Source: Alphaproteobacteria bacterium (GTDB taxonomy: Bacteria > Pseudomonadota > Alphaproteobacteria > UBA8366 > GCA-2717185). Taken from it: a stretch of 64,000 nucleotides of DNA. The notes under the pieces were generated by a model. That model saw only the letters and a program-made list of their open reading frames with translations. It did no database searches and was not told the DNA's origin. The position numbers and the translations under genes are program-made. The first letter of the stretch is position 1. Every line of letters begins with the position of its first letter. The stretch is from positions 1 to 64,000 of the forward strand of contig JBBDQU010000036.1 in NCBI GenBank assembly GCA_040905865.1. Reading direction: 5' to 3'. Below are positions 1 to 7,832 of this stretch, in pieces.

Positions 1-9
1 TCAAAAGGA

Positions 10-37
10 AAACCCCGCCGGAAATCCGACGGGGTTT
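10..37 (+). terminator. Rho-independent terminator-like hairpin
   Basis: A GC-rich stem (AAACCCCG pairing with CGGGGTTT, one C/A mismatch, then CGG with CCG) closes on a 4-nt loop and ends in a short T run. It probably ends a gene lying left of the window. The T tract is short, so the call is moderate. Confidence 0.5.
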
Positions 38-50
38 GTCAGCGGTCTGA

Positions 51-78
51 GGCCGTCCCCCGGGGCGGCCTTTCTTTG
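51..78 (+). terminator. Second terminator-like hairpin
   Basis: GGCCGTCCCC pairs with GGGGCGGCC (one bulged T) and is followed directly by TTTCTTTG, the classic layout of an intrinsic terminator. It sits 14 bp after the first hairpin and 47 bp before the phosphoesterase start, so the two may work in tandem to insulate that gene. Confidence 0.5.
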
Positions 79-124
79 TCTCGCGCGATGCGGAATAATC
101 CGGAAAAGAATTCAGGAACCGTCC

Positions 125-862
125 ATGTCCCCTTCCCTGCGCATCGCCCATTGTTCGGATATCCATCTCGATGGCGACAGCTACCGCGACGACATTCCGG
201 GGGCCGAATGGTTTCGCGACGGTTTCGACCGCGCGCTGGCGGCGATCCGCGCCCACCGGCCCGACCTGATGCTGCTGGCGGGCGACCTGTTCGATTCGAA
301 TGCCGCGCCCGAAGACACGATCCGCTGGTCGATGGATATCCTTTCGGCGCAGCCCTTCCCCATCGTCATGATTCCCGGCAATCACGACTGCATGGCGGAT
401 GGCGCCATCTATCGCCGCTTCGATTTCAACGCCATCGGCAATGTGCGCATGCTCGCCGCCGAACGGGGCGAGATCGCCCGGCTCGACGATCTGGGCGTGG
501 CGGTCTGGGGCAAGGGCATGGTCGAGCACGACCCGGCGTATTTCCCCCTCGCCGGCTGTCCCCCGCGCCCGGCGGGCTGCCGCTGGTATCTGGGCATGGG
601 CCACGGCATCCATGTGCCGCATGCCGGCTCGACCGGCCGGTCCTCGCCGATCCACATGCGCGAGATCGAGGACAGCCCGTGCGACTACCTGGCGCTGGGG
701 CACCACCACGCCGCGCTGGAGCTGCTGACCGACAGTACGGCTGCGGCCTATTGCGGCTCACCCACCGACACGGTGGGCCGGGGCGCGACCTATATCATCG
801 CCGATTTACCGGAAAACGGCCGCGCCGCGGTACAGGTTCACCGGATCGACATCCCCGACTGA
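125..862 (+). CDS. Calcineurin-like metallophosphoesterase
   Basis: A 245-aa protein with the ordered metal-binding motifs of the metallophosphoesterase fold: CSDIHLDGD (DxH) near residue 10, LAGDLFD (GDxxD) near 56, IPGNHD near 83, a GHG motif in the middle and LALGHHH near residue 197. This family uses a two-metal centre to hydrolyse phosphomono- or diesters. The N-terminal layout resembles SbcD/Mre11-type exonucleases, but the protein is shorter and no SbcC partner is adjacent, so a DNA substrate is not supported. The ATG at 125 has an AGGA ribosome site 8 bases upstream. No signal peptide is seen, so it is probably cytoplasmic. It converges on the GMC gene with a 48-bp gap. Confidence 0.85.
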   Translation: MSPSLRIAHCSDIHLDGDSYRDDIPGAEWFRDGFDRALAAIRAHRPDLMLLAGDLFDSNAAPEDTIRWSMDILSAQPFPIVMIPGNHDCMADGAIYRRFDFNAIGNVRMLAAERGEIARLDDLGVAVWGKGMVEHDPAYFPLAGCPPRPAGCRWYLGMGHGIHVPHAGSTGRSSPIHMREIEDSPCDYLALGHHHAALELLTDSTAAAYCGSPTDTVGRGATYIIADLPENGRAAVQVHRIDIPD

Positions 863-910
863 CAATTGTCGCGGAAACCGGTTCAGCCCCCTGACCGGCG
901 GGGATAATCG

Positions 911-2545
911 CTACGCCGCCGCCCGCGCCGGGCTTTCCTTCACGTCCTCCAGCACCATGGCGGCGCATTTCTCGCCGATCATGATGCAGGGACCGTTGGT
1001 GTTGCCCGACGTCAGGGTCGGCATGATCGAGCCGTCCGCCACCCGCAGCCCCGCGATGCCGTGCACGCGCAACCGGTCGTCGACCACCGCCATCGCGTCG
1101 CCGCCCATCTTGCAGGTGCCGACGGGGTGATAGGTGGTTTCCGCATTGTGCCGCACCCAGTCCAGCAGTTCGTCGTCGCCCTGCAAATCCGGGCCGGGCG
1201 CGATCTCGCCGCCGACGATCTCCGCCAGCGGCGACGCCGCCATCAGCTGCCGCCCGATCCGCATCGCCGCCAGCAGCCCGGTGCGGTCCATTTCGTCGGA
1301 CAGGAAGTTGAAGCGGATCGCCGGCGCCTCGGCCGGGTCGGCGGATCTGATATGGATGCTGCCCCGGCTTTCCGGCCGCAGCACATTGGCGCTGAGCGTC
1401 ACGCCGGGCGTCTTCGCGATGCGCCGCACCCGGTTCACCCGCTCGGTGATGAAGGGCATGACGGAAATCGTCGCATCCGGCGATTCCAGCCCCTCGCGGG
1501 TGCGGAAATACAGCCGGATCGGCACCGTCGTCTGGCCGATGAACCCCTTGCGGGTGAGCACGTACCGGATCGCCTCCCCGGCCAGCCCCAGCCCGCTGCC
1601 CTTGTCGCTGTAGACGGCGCCGCGGTCGGTGATGGCGTATTTCAGGCGCGGCGAATAATGGTCGCGCAGGTTCTCGCCGACCCCCGGCAGTTCGTGCGCC
1701 ACCGCGATCCCGTGCCGGCGCAGCAGTTCCGGCTGGCCGATGCCGGACAGTTCCAGCAGCTTGGGCGAATTGATCGACCCGCCGCTGACGATCACCTCGC
1801 GCGCCGCATGGGCCTCGCGCGCCGCGCCGTCGACCGTGTAGCGGATGCCGGTGCAGCGCTTGCCCTCCAGGATCAGCGACCCCGCCATGGCGCCGGTCTC
1901 GATCGTCAGATTCGCCCGCGACCGCGCCGGGTCGAGATAGCAGTAGGCCGTGCTCTGCCGCCGTCCCTTCAGGATGGTCGCCTGCGTCATGGCGATGCCT
2001 TCCTGGCTGGCGCCGTTGTAATCGGGGTTGAAGGGAATGCCGATATTCTCCGATGCCCGGATCATCCGGTCGAACAGCGGCGTGATCCGGCCCGAATCCG
2101 TGACCTTCAGCAGCCCCTCGCGGCCGTGGAATTCATCCGCGCCGCCCTCGTAGCTTTCCATCATCCGGAACACCGGCAGCACATCCTGGTAGCTCCAGCC
2201 GCGATTGCCCAGCTGCGCCCAGTGGTCGTAATCCTGCGCCTGGCCGCGCACGAAGACCATGCCGTTGATCGAGCTGGACCCGCCCAGCATCCGCCCGCGC
2301 GGCACCTCGATATTGCGCTGGCCGCTGCTTTCCTCCGCCTCGGCGCTGTAGCACCAGTTGACCTTCGGATTGTCGATCAGCCTGGCGATCCCCGCCGGCA
2401 CGCGAGACCAGAAGAAATTCGACCCCTCGGTCCCCGCCTCCAGGCACAGCACGCGGTATGCGCCGCTGGCGCTCAGCCGGTTGGCCACGACCGCCCCGGC
2501 CGACCCCGCGCCGACGACGATGTAATCATAGGTATCGGTAACCAT
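911..2545 (-). CDS. GMC family FAD-dependent oxidoreductase (choline dehydrogenase-like)
   Basis: A 544-aa flavoprotein of the glucose-methanol-choline family. The N-terminus holds the ADP-binding motif VVGAGSAGAVVANRLS. The GMC signature with GGSSSINGM follows near residue 90, then SGGSINSPKLLELSGIG (GMC signature 2) near 255. The catalytic histidine lies in TYHPVGTCKMG near residue 470, with a final NTNGPCIMIGEK block. Length is normal for choline or other alcohol dehydrogenases. The substrate cannot be told from sequence; related enzymes oxidise primary alcohols or choline. It is divergent from the sulfatase gene with a spacer of about 95 bp. The ATG at 2545 is preceded on its strand by a GGAGG-like site. 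Confidence 0.9.
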   Translation of the reverse strand: MVTDTYDYIVVGAGSAGAVVANRLSASGAYRVLCLEAGTEGSNFFWSRVPAGIARLIDNPKVNWCYSAEAEESSGQRNIEVPRGRMLGGSSSINGMVFVRGQAQDYDHWAQLGNRGWSYQDVLPVFRMMESYEGGADEFHGREGLLKVTDSGRITPLFDRMIRASENIGIPFNPDYNGASQEGIAMTQATILKGRRQSTAYCYLDPARSRANLTIETGAMAGSLILEGKRCTGIRYTVDGAAREAHAAREVIVSGGSINSPKLLELSGIGQPELLRRHGIAVAHELPGVGENLRDHYSPRLKYAITDRGAVYSDKGSGLGLAGEAIRYVLTRKGFIGQTTVPIRLYFRTREGLESPDATISVMPFITERVNRVRRIAKTPGVTLSANVLRPESRGSIHIRSADPAEAPAIRFNFLSDEMDRTGLLAAMRIGRQLMAASPLAEIVGGEIAPGPDLQGDDELLDWVRHNAETTYHPVGTCKMGGDAMAVVDDRLRVHGIAGLRVADGSIMPTLTSGNTNGPCIMIGEKCAAMVLEDVKESPARAAA

Positions 2546-2639
2546 GGCCCTGTCCGCCTCCCCTTGCGCGCCGGATCGATTGCGGAAAGGATAGGTGCGG
2601 ACTGGAAACGTGTCAAAACAGGGAAGCAGGAATCAACCT

Positions 2640-4184
2640 ATGCCGGATCGCCCCAACATCATCCTCATCACCTCCGACCAGCATCGCGGCGACTGCTTCG
2701 GCTTCGAGGGCCGGGCAATCAAGACGCCGCATCTGGACCTGATGGCGCGGCGGGGCACGCGGTTTTCCACCTGCATCACGCCGTCGGTGTTCTGCCAGCC
2801 GGCCCGCGCCTCGATCCTGACCGGGATGCTGCCCTATACCCATGGCGTCGCCGATAACGGCATCAACCTGGACCCGGCCGCCGGGGAAGCCGGGTTTGCC
2901 GGATCCCTCGCCCGCGCCGGCTACGACACCGGGTTTTTCGGCAAGGCGCATTTTTCCACCCGCGCGACCTACCAGCCGACCGACACCCCGGAATGCAAGA
3001 CCGGCTCGCGATCCTATCCCGAAAACTGGAACGGCCCCTATATGGGCTTCGGCCATGTGGAGCTGATCGTGCACGGCCATCTCAGCAAGGCGCGGGCCAA
3101 CCCGGCGCCGCCGGAAGGCCAGCATTACGAACGCTACCTCGCCAGCCGCCTGCCGAACGGCGAAGCCTACGGGATGTGGGCGAAGGAGCTGCCGCCGGTC
3201 ACCGGCGCCGCGCAGACCTGGCATTCCGGCCTGCCGGTCAAATGGCACAGCAGCACCTGGATCGGCGACCGCGCCATCGACTGGCTGCGCAACCGGAAAA
3301 AGGACACGCCGTTCTGCACCTGGATTTCCTTCCCCGACCCGCATCACGCCTTCGACTGCCCCGAACCGTGGAGCCGCCTGCACGCGCCGGAAGCGGTCGA
3401 CCTGCCCGATCACCGCACGATGGACCTCGACCGCCGCCCCTGGTGGCACCGCAAGTCGCTGGAGGGCGAACCCATCGTCGACGACCCGGAAATCCGCCAG
3501 TACCGGCTGAAGGGCCAGCGCGTGCCGCCGCAGACGGATACGCAACTGCGCGACATGACCGCGAATTACTACGGCATGATCTCGCTGATCGACCATACGG
3601 TCGGGCGGATCCTGGAAGCGCTGGCGGAAACCGGACAGGCGGAGAACACCATCGTCATCTTCACCTCCGATCACGGCGACATGCTGGGCGATCACGGGCT
3701 CTACCTGAAGGGGCCGGCCTTCTACGAAGGCGTGATGCGCGTCGGCATGATCGTGACGGGCCCCGGCATCCCCGCCGGCAAGGTCGTCGCCGACCCCGTC
3801 TCGACGCTGGACCTCGCCCCGACCTTCCACGAACTCGCCGGCCTTGCCGTGCCGCCGCATCTTCAGGGCGCGAGCCTCACCCCTTTGATCCATGGCGCTA
3901 CTGGCGCGGCGCGCGAGGCCGCCTACAGCGAATGGTTCGTGCACAAGTCGCGCTTCGGCTTCGACCTGGATCTGCGCCTGGTGCGCACCGCCACCCATAA
4001 ATGCACGTTCGAAATGCTGTCCGGCGCGGGGGAACTCTATGACCTGGTCAACGACCCGAAGGAGATGGACAATCTGTTCGACGATCCCGCCGGGAAGTCG
4101 GCCCGAAAGGAACTGACGGCGCTGATGCAGGCGCGACCGGGAAAAATCCTCGACTCCTTCCCGCCGCAGATCGGCATGGCGTAG
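2640..4184 (+). CDS. Sulfatase family hydrolase (type I, Cys-type)
   Basis: A 514-aa alkaline-phosphatase-superfamily sulfatase. Asp13 in the N-terminal TSDQHRG block is the expected metal ligand. The CQPAR pentapeptide at residues 52-56 matches the sulfatase C-x-P-S/A-R signature, whose cysteine is converted to formylglycine. The SDHGDMLGDHGLYLKG block near residue 340 gives further metal ligands. An upstream in-frame ATG at 2595 exists, but the one at 2640 has a GGAAGCAGG ribosome site and begins directly with the conserved RPNIILI strand. No signal peptide is visible, suggesting cytoplasmic action on an imported sulfate ester or phosphonate ester. Activity needs a formylglycine-generating enzyme or anSME, which is not in the window. 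Confidence 0.88.
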   Translation: MPDRPNIILITSDQHRGDCFGFEGRAIKTPHLDLMARRGTRFSTCITPSVFCQPARASILTGMLPYTHGVADNGINLDPAAGEAGFAGSLARAGYDTGFFGKAHFSTRATYQPTDTPECKTGSRSYPENWNGPYMGFGHVELIVHGHLSKARANPAPPEGQHYERYLASRLPNGEAYGMWAKELPPVTGAAQTWHSGLPVKWHSSTWIGDRAIDWLRNRKKDTPFCTWISFPDPHHAFDCPEPWSRLHAPEAVDLPDHRTMDLDRRPWWHRKSLEGEPIVDDPEIRQYRLKGQRVPPQTDTQLRDMTANYYGMISLIDHTVGRILEALAETGQAENTIVIFTSDHGDMLGDHGLYLKGPAFYEGVMRVGMIVTGPGIPAGKVVADPVSTLDLAPTFHELAGLAVPPHLQGASLTPLIHGATGAAREAAYSEWFVHKSRFGFDLDLRLVRTATHKCTFEMLSGAGELYDLVNDPKEMDNLFDDPAGKSARKELTALMQARPGKILDSFPPQIGMA

Positions 4185-4199
4185 CGGGACCAGCGCGAT

Positions 4200-4568
4200 T
4201 CAGCCGGGCCGGGCTAGTTTCCGGTTGGCGCGGCGCTCGTCCAGGAACGCGCCGGCGATGCCGTAGACCACGGCGCAGAAGACGAACGCGACAAGTTCGA
4301 TCGGCAGGGTGAAAACCGTGTTCAGGGCCAGTTGCGCCCCGGTCCAGCCAATGCGCGGCGCATCCAGTCCCAGCGACTCCAGCGTCATGACCGGCCAGTG
4401 CCCGTCCTGCAGCCAGGCGATGACGCGCAGGCCCAGCGGAAAGAAGCTCGAAAATACCGCGATTTTCGCGATAGACGCCACGGCGCCCGCCGCCGCTGCG
4501 CCGGCTTCATCCGCCGCCAGCCTTGCCACCGACGCCCGGAACTGCGTTGCTCGTTGTGTCAGTCTCAT
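4200..4568 (-). CDS. Small membrane protein of unknown function
   Basis: A 122-aa protein, not recognised. It has an N-terminal amphipathic Ala-rich stretch, a hydrophobic segment near residues 28-50 (AGAVASIAKIAVFSSFFPLGL) and a second near 80-110 (LNTVFTLPIELVAFVFCAVVYG), ending in a basic tail. This fits a two-pass inner-membrane protein. The open frame extends upstream to 4652, but the Met at 4568 looks more likely as start because the extension has no hydrophobic or conserved character. It converges on the sulfatase gene (15-bp gap). An AT-rich region with an inverted repeat lies upstream. Confidence 0.55.
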   Translation of the reverse strand: MRLTQRATQFRASVARLAADEAGAAAAGAVASIAKIAVFSSFFPLGLRVIAWLQDGHWPVMTLESLGLDAPRIGWTGAQLALNTVFTLPIELVAFVFCAVVYGIAGAFLDERRANRKLARPG

Positions 4569-4652
4569 GTCGGCACCCTGCGGGTTTGTCGATGTCTCGA
4601 AACGAATTCCGGCGTTTCCTGTCCATCGCCACGAAGACAGGTAAACACCCAT

Positions 4653-4674
4653 ACAGGGTACAATAATACCCTGT
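4653..4674. promoter_or_regulatory. 8-bp inverted repeat in an AT-rich spacer
   Basis: ACAGGGTA and TACCCTGT form a perfect dyad around a 6-nt centre (CAATAA). It lies about 85 bp upstream of the small membrane-protein gene, in a stretch (4650-4770) far richer in A+T than the surrounding genome. On the + strand it is followed by TTTTATT, so it could also be read as a weak terminator, but no + strand gene would need one here. An operator is the more natural reading. Confidence 0.4.
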
Positions 4675-4770
4675 TTTATTCTGTCAATTCTTGGTTATTT
4701 ATCAGGTTTATATTTAAAATTACTGCAATAACCGTTCAAATACGGGTGGTTTTCATTATCAATTTTATCG

Positions 4771-5760
4771 TTACACCTGCCCGTCCCGATGCACCGCAAT
4801 AACCGATTTGCCCCGCGCATGCCCCGCTTCCAGGCGGCGGATCGCCTCGGCCGTCTCGGCCAGCGGCCAGATCCGGTCGATGACCGGTGCGAACCGCCCC
4901 GCCTCGGCCAGCCCCATCAGGAACAGCAGGTCTTCCCGGCGCGCCGTCGCGATGAAGCTCTTCAGGTTCTGGCGGGTGAAGGGTGACCGGATCATCGCGC
5001 CGGCCTGCCGATGGACGCCGCCGGTCCAGCGGTCGCCGCCCGACCCGCCGACGATGACCAGCGTACCGTCCGGCGCCAGGGCGCGGCGCAGCTGCGCGAC
5101 CGGCCGGTTGCCGGCGATATCGAGGATCACGTCGTAGCGCTGCGTCCCCTGCGTGAAGTCCTCGCGCGTATAGTCGATCGCATGGTCGGCGCCGAGGCCA
5201 CGGACCATATCCTGTTTCGCCGGGCCGCAGACCCCGGTGACCGCCGCGCCGAATATCTTTGCCAGTTGCACCGCGAAATGGCCGACGCCGCCGGATGCGC
5301 CGGTGATCGCCACGCGCTGCCCCGCCCGGAGCCGCGCATGGTCGCGCAGCCCCTGCAGCGCGGTGCTGGCGGATACGGGGATGGCCGCCGCCTGTTCGAA
5401 GCCGAGGCCCGGCGGCAGGGGGGCGATGCGGTCCGCCCGGGCGACCGCGTATTCCGCCAGACTCCCTGTCGTGCAGGTCCCGAATACCGGATCGCCGACC
5501 CTGAAATCGCCGACCTCGGGACCGATCGCCTCGACCACTCCGGCGATATCCAGACCCGGCACCGGCGTCTTCGGCCGGCGGAGCCCGAAACCCGGCCGCA
5601 CCAGCCACGGCAGCCCGGTCATCCGGCGCCGGACGCCCTGGTCCACCCCGGCGGCGTGCACGCGGATCAGCACCTCGTCCGGTTTCGGTTCGGGCCGTTC
5701 GATATCGCGGAGTTCGAGCACATCCGCCGAGCCGTAACTGTCCTGTGTAACGGCTTTCAT
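4771..5760 (-). CDS. Zinc-type/quinone-reductase-like medium-chain dehydrogenase
   Basis: A 329-aa MDR-superfamily NAD(P)-dependent oxidoreductase. The N-terminal GroES-like domain starts MKAVTQDSYGSADVLEL and contains PGLDIAGVVEAIG. The Rossmann domain carries GASGGVGHFAVQLAK near residue 155. The C-terminal IWPLAETAEAIRRLEAGHARGK block is typical of the quinone oxidoreductase subgroup. No structural four-Cys zinc lobe is seen, so a zinc-independent NADPH:quinone reductase or enone reductase is more likely than an alcohol dehydrogenase. It is monocistronic as far as can be seen and divergent from the terminase-like ORF across an AT-rich spacer. Confidence 0.88.
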   Translation of the reverse strand: MKAVTQDSYGSADVLELRDIERPEPKPDEVLIRVHAAGVDQGVRRRMTGLPWLVRPGFGLRRPKTPVPGLDIAGVVEAIGPEVGDFRVGDPVFGTCTTGSLAEYAVARADRIAPLPPGLGFEQAAAIPVSASTALQGLRDHARLRAGQRVAITGASGGVGHFAVQLAKIFGAAVTGVCGPAKQDMVRGLGADHAIDYTREDFTQGTQRYDVILDIAGNRPVAQLRRALAPDGTLVIVGGSGGDRWTGGVHRQAGAMIRSPFTRQNLKSFIATARREDLLFLMGLAEAGRFAPVIDRIWPLAETAEAIRRLEAGHARGKSVIAVHRDGQV

Positions 5761-5914
5761 CGGGTCACCCTGACGGGCGCGGGGCTGGAAACGACCATGC
5801 GCCGGGTCTAACCCGACAGGGCATCGAAGACAACGGGAGCGCCGCCGGTTTTTATTGCTTTTCTTACCGAAATATGTTATTATTCCTTTTTTGGATAATT
5901 AATCGGAACGGGAC

Positions 5915-6841
5915 ATGGACGCCAACACCGCACCGGAAACGCGCGAGGAGCGGTTCTGCCGCGCCTATGTGCGGCTGCCGCTGGCAATCGGGGCCGCCAT
6001 CTTCGCCGGCTACGACCCCGACGAGGCGGAGGAAGCGGCGCACCGGCTGCTGACCCGCGAGGATATCCAGAACCGGATCGCCCTGCTGCGCCATGAGCAG
6101 GCCTGGCGGCAGTGCCATGACATGGATGCAATGCTGTCGAAGCTGCAGGCGCTCTACGAGAAGGCGTTGGAGGCGCAGCAATTTTCCACCGCGCTGCGCG
6201 CCCTGACGTGGCAGGCGCGGATCGCGGTGCTGGTGGACGACCGCGGTCGCGGCACGCAGCGGCGTCACGAACCGGTCGACTGCCGGGCGTGGGGCGACCT
6301 GGCGAAGCAGGTGGGCGCGGAGCCGCCGGCGCCCGACGACGCCACCGAATACGACCCCGATTCGGACGTATTCGAACCCGATCCGGAAGCCTTCGAAGTC
6401 GACGCGCGGGCATTCGAAAACCCTGTCGCACCCTGCCTCCGGGAAGGTGGGGATTTAAGTCACGAAGGATGGGAAGCGGATGATTTCCCCTCCCCCAGGA
6501 TGAGGAGCGTATGCTCAGGATGTGGGACGCGGCGAAGGCCCGCAATGTTGCGGAACGCGGGACGCCGACAGAATTGCCGCCGGAGTCCCGGCCGATCCCG
6601 TTTCATGCCGGGGCCAGGACCGCATGGCCATCCGACAGCACCAGCGTATCGCGCGAAGCGACCCGTGTTTCGAAGAACACGTCGTTTCCCGCCACCCATA
6701 AACAGGTCGTCAGTTCCTCGCCGGGATAGACCGGCGCGGCGAATCCGGCGGAAAACCGTTTCAGCCGCCCGACATCGTAACCGCCCGCCGCCCGCAGCAG
6801 GACGTGACAGACATGCCCCCAGGTCGACAGCCCGTGCATGA
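5915..6841 (+). CDS. Orphan terminase small-subunit-like protein, 3' end disturbed
   Basis: The N-terminal 110 residues resemble phage terminase small subunits: EERFCRAYVRLPLAIGAAIFAGY, then an LLTREDIQNRIALLRHEQAW helix, matching the family pattern of a DNA-binding helix-turn-helix followed by a helical arm. An acidic stretch (residues 145-175) follows. After about residue 190 the frame turns Arg/Pro-rich and overlaps the MaoC gene antisense by 239 bp, which is not plausible coding. Adding one C to the C5 run near 6492-6496 would join residue ~190 to a charged stretch in the next frame (PQDEERMLRMWDAAKARN) ending at 6729. No terminase large subunit, portal or other phage gene is nearby, so this is either a relic or a domesticated DNA-binding protein. 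Confidence 0.5.
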   Translation: MDANTAPETREERFCRAYVRLPLAIGAAIFAGYDPDEAEEAAHRLLTREDIQNRIALLRHEQAWRQCHDMDAMLSKLQALYEKALEAQQFSTALRALTWQARIAVLVDDRGRGTQRRHEPVDCRAWGDLAKQVGAEPPAPDDATEYDPDSDVFEPDPEAFEVDARAFENPVAPCLREGGDLSHEGWEADDFPSPRMRSVCSGCGTRRRPAMLRNAGRRQNCRRSPGRSRFMPGPGPHGHPTAPAYRAKRPVFRRTRRFPPPINRSSVPRRDRPARRIRRKTVSAARHRNRPPPAAGRDRHAPRSTARA

Positions 6842-7460
6842 TCGGACCGTCGAACCCCTGCGCGCGCGCATCGGCGGGGGTGGAGTGGATTTTGGCCCTG
6901 CCGCCCAGCAGGCGGTAGATCAGCGCCACCTGCGGCGACGTCTTGAGCGCCACCACATGATCCGGTTTCCGGTCCGGCCGGGCCACGCGCGCCCGTGCGC
7001 CGCCGGCCGGCGCGCCCTCGATCCGGAAATCGCGCGCAAGAGAGGTCATCACGAGCCGCGCCAGGGTCCGCTCGCCGCCATCCTCGCGGATCAGCGTCTC
7101 GCTGGTCAGGATCGTGGCGTTCTGCTTCGGCTTGTCCACGGCGTCGATAATCCGGGAATCGGCCAGCAACCGGGCTTCCACGGGGAAGGCGCCGAAAAAT
7201 TCCGCGCTTTGCGCCAGATGGATCAGCTTCGACCAGCCGATGCCCAGGTCCAGCAGAAACTCGATATCCCAGGTCGCCACCGTTGCGAATGTGGGAAACA
7301 CCAGCAGGTCGTCTTCCAGGACAAACCGCAACTGCCGCTCATCCAGCGGCGCCATCCCCATCCCGATGCCCAGCGCATACAGGATCACCCGCTGCCGGTC
7401 GTAACGGTGCGGCTTGTCCCGCTGTTTATGGTTCAGCAGGTCCTGATAGGCAGGCGCCAT
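6603..7460 (-). CDS. MaoC-like (double hot-dog) enoyl-CoA hydratase
   Basis: A 285-aa protein with an N-terminal FAS1/MFP2-type dehydratase region (residues 10-130) and a C-terminal MaoC hot-dog. The latter carries a motif near residue 205 with D-G-P-I-M-H-G-L, in which the His and neighbouring Asp are the expected catalytic pair for trans-2-enoyl-CoA hydration. Length matches two-domain hydratases such as human MFP2 hydratase 2 and its bacterial homologues. It probably hydrates CoA esters in fatty acid or polyketide-like degradation, fitting the acyl-CoA genes further right. Its 3' end overlaps the tail of the terminase-like ORF on the other strand. It is divergent from the D-serine dehydratase-like gene. 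Confidence 0.82.
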   Translation of the reverse strand: MAPAYQDLLNHKQRDKPHRYDRQRVILYALGIGMGMAPLDERQLRFVLEDDLLVFPTFATVATWDIEFLLDLGIGWSKLIHLAQSAEFFGAFPVEARLLADSRIIDAVDKPKQNATILTSETLIREDGGERTLARLVMTSLARDFRIEGAPAGGARARVARPDRKPDHVVALKTSPQVALIYRLLGGRAKIHSTPADARAQGFDGPIMHGLSTWGHVCHVLLRAAGGYDVGRLKRFSAGFAAPVYPGEELTTCLWVAGNDVFFETRVASRDTLVLSDGHAVLAPA

Positions 7461-7575
7461 GATCGTTCCCGGTTATGTGCACGATATCCGGGGCAAGCTT
7501 ACGAAGCCGGAGGCCAAATGCCAATAAAAGCCGTGTGGCAGCGGTTGTGGAGATTTTCGAGTATGACGCAGCCCT

Positions 7576-7638
7576 CCTTGCATGTTTCCAGGACCGCATC
7601 ATCTTTCTCCAATGAAGCGGTCCTGGAAACATGCAAGG
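7576..7638. repeat. Perfect 22-bp inverted repeat with 19-nt loop
   Basis: Arms at 7576-7597 (starts CCTTGCATGTTTCCAGG) and 7617-7638 (starts GCGGTCCTGGAAACATG) are exact reverse complements over 22 bp. The central 19 nt are ATCATCTTTCTCCAATGAA. No T tract follows on either strand, so it is not a standard terminator. It could be a structured RNA, a fold-back/MITE-type remnant, or a protein-binding cruciform. No second copy was noticed in the window. Confidence 0.85.
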
Positions 7639-7703
7639 TGGGGCGGCGCAGCCGGTTTCTTTGTCCCGGAAGCCAATCGAAACGCCCCGCTAGGGGAAAT
7701 GAT

Positions 7704-7723
7704 AACCGATGTTAACCGATGTT
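7704..7723. promoter_or_regulatory. 10-bp tandem direct repeat, possible operator
   Basis: AACCGATGTTAACCGATGTT: two exact copies of AACCGATGTT head to tail, then AA. It lies about 110 bp upstream of the D-serine dehydratase-like start and between the hairpin and a TATATAA-like stretch, a sensible place for a regulator site. No regulator gene is adjacent. Confidence 0.4.
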
Positions 7724-7832
7724 AATCCCCCCGCAAAATTTCGCCGCCGGGGCTGTGGCTGTATGTTCGGGCGGTATATAAAGGCGAACCGCAAAAACTA
7801 TTCCGGCCGGCCGGGCCGGTGGAGCAGATGCC

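Larger units (their letters stand above)
7461..7832. other. 372-bp divergent intergenic region
   Basis: This spacer separates the MaoC-like gene (minus) from the D-serine dehydratase-like gene (plus). It contains a perfect 22-bp inverted repeat (7576-7638), a 10-bp tandem repeat (7704-7723) and a TATATAA stretch near 7777-7785. No convincing ORF was found; short open frames here lack ribosome sites and simply run across the hairpin. Confidence 0.6.

Noticed and set aside
1061-2857. Long + strand open frame (598 aa) across the GMC gene
   Set aside because: It is antisense to a gene with clear GMC motifs, is Arg/Pro/His-rich and has no family features. Typical shadow frame of high-GC coding DNA.
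2613-3998. Minus-strand 461-aa open frame opposite the sulfatase
   Set aside because: Antisense to conserved sulfatase motifs; no ribosome site or protein family features.
7576-7638. Inverted repeat as an intrinsic terminator
   Set aside because: No T run follows either arm, and it lies upstream of two divergent genes where a terminator is not needed.
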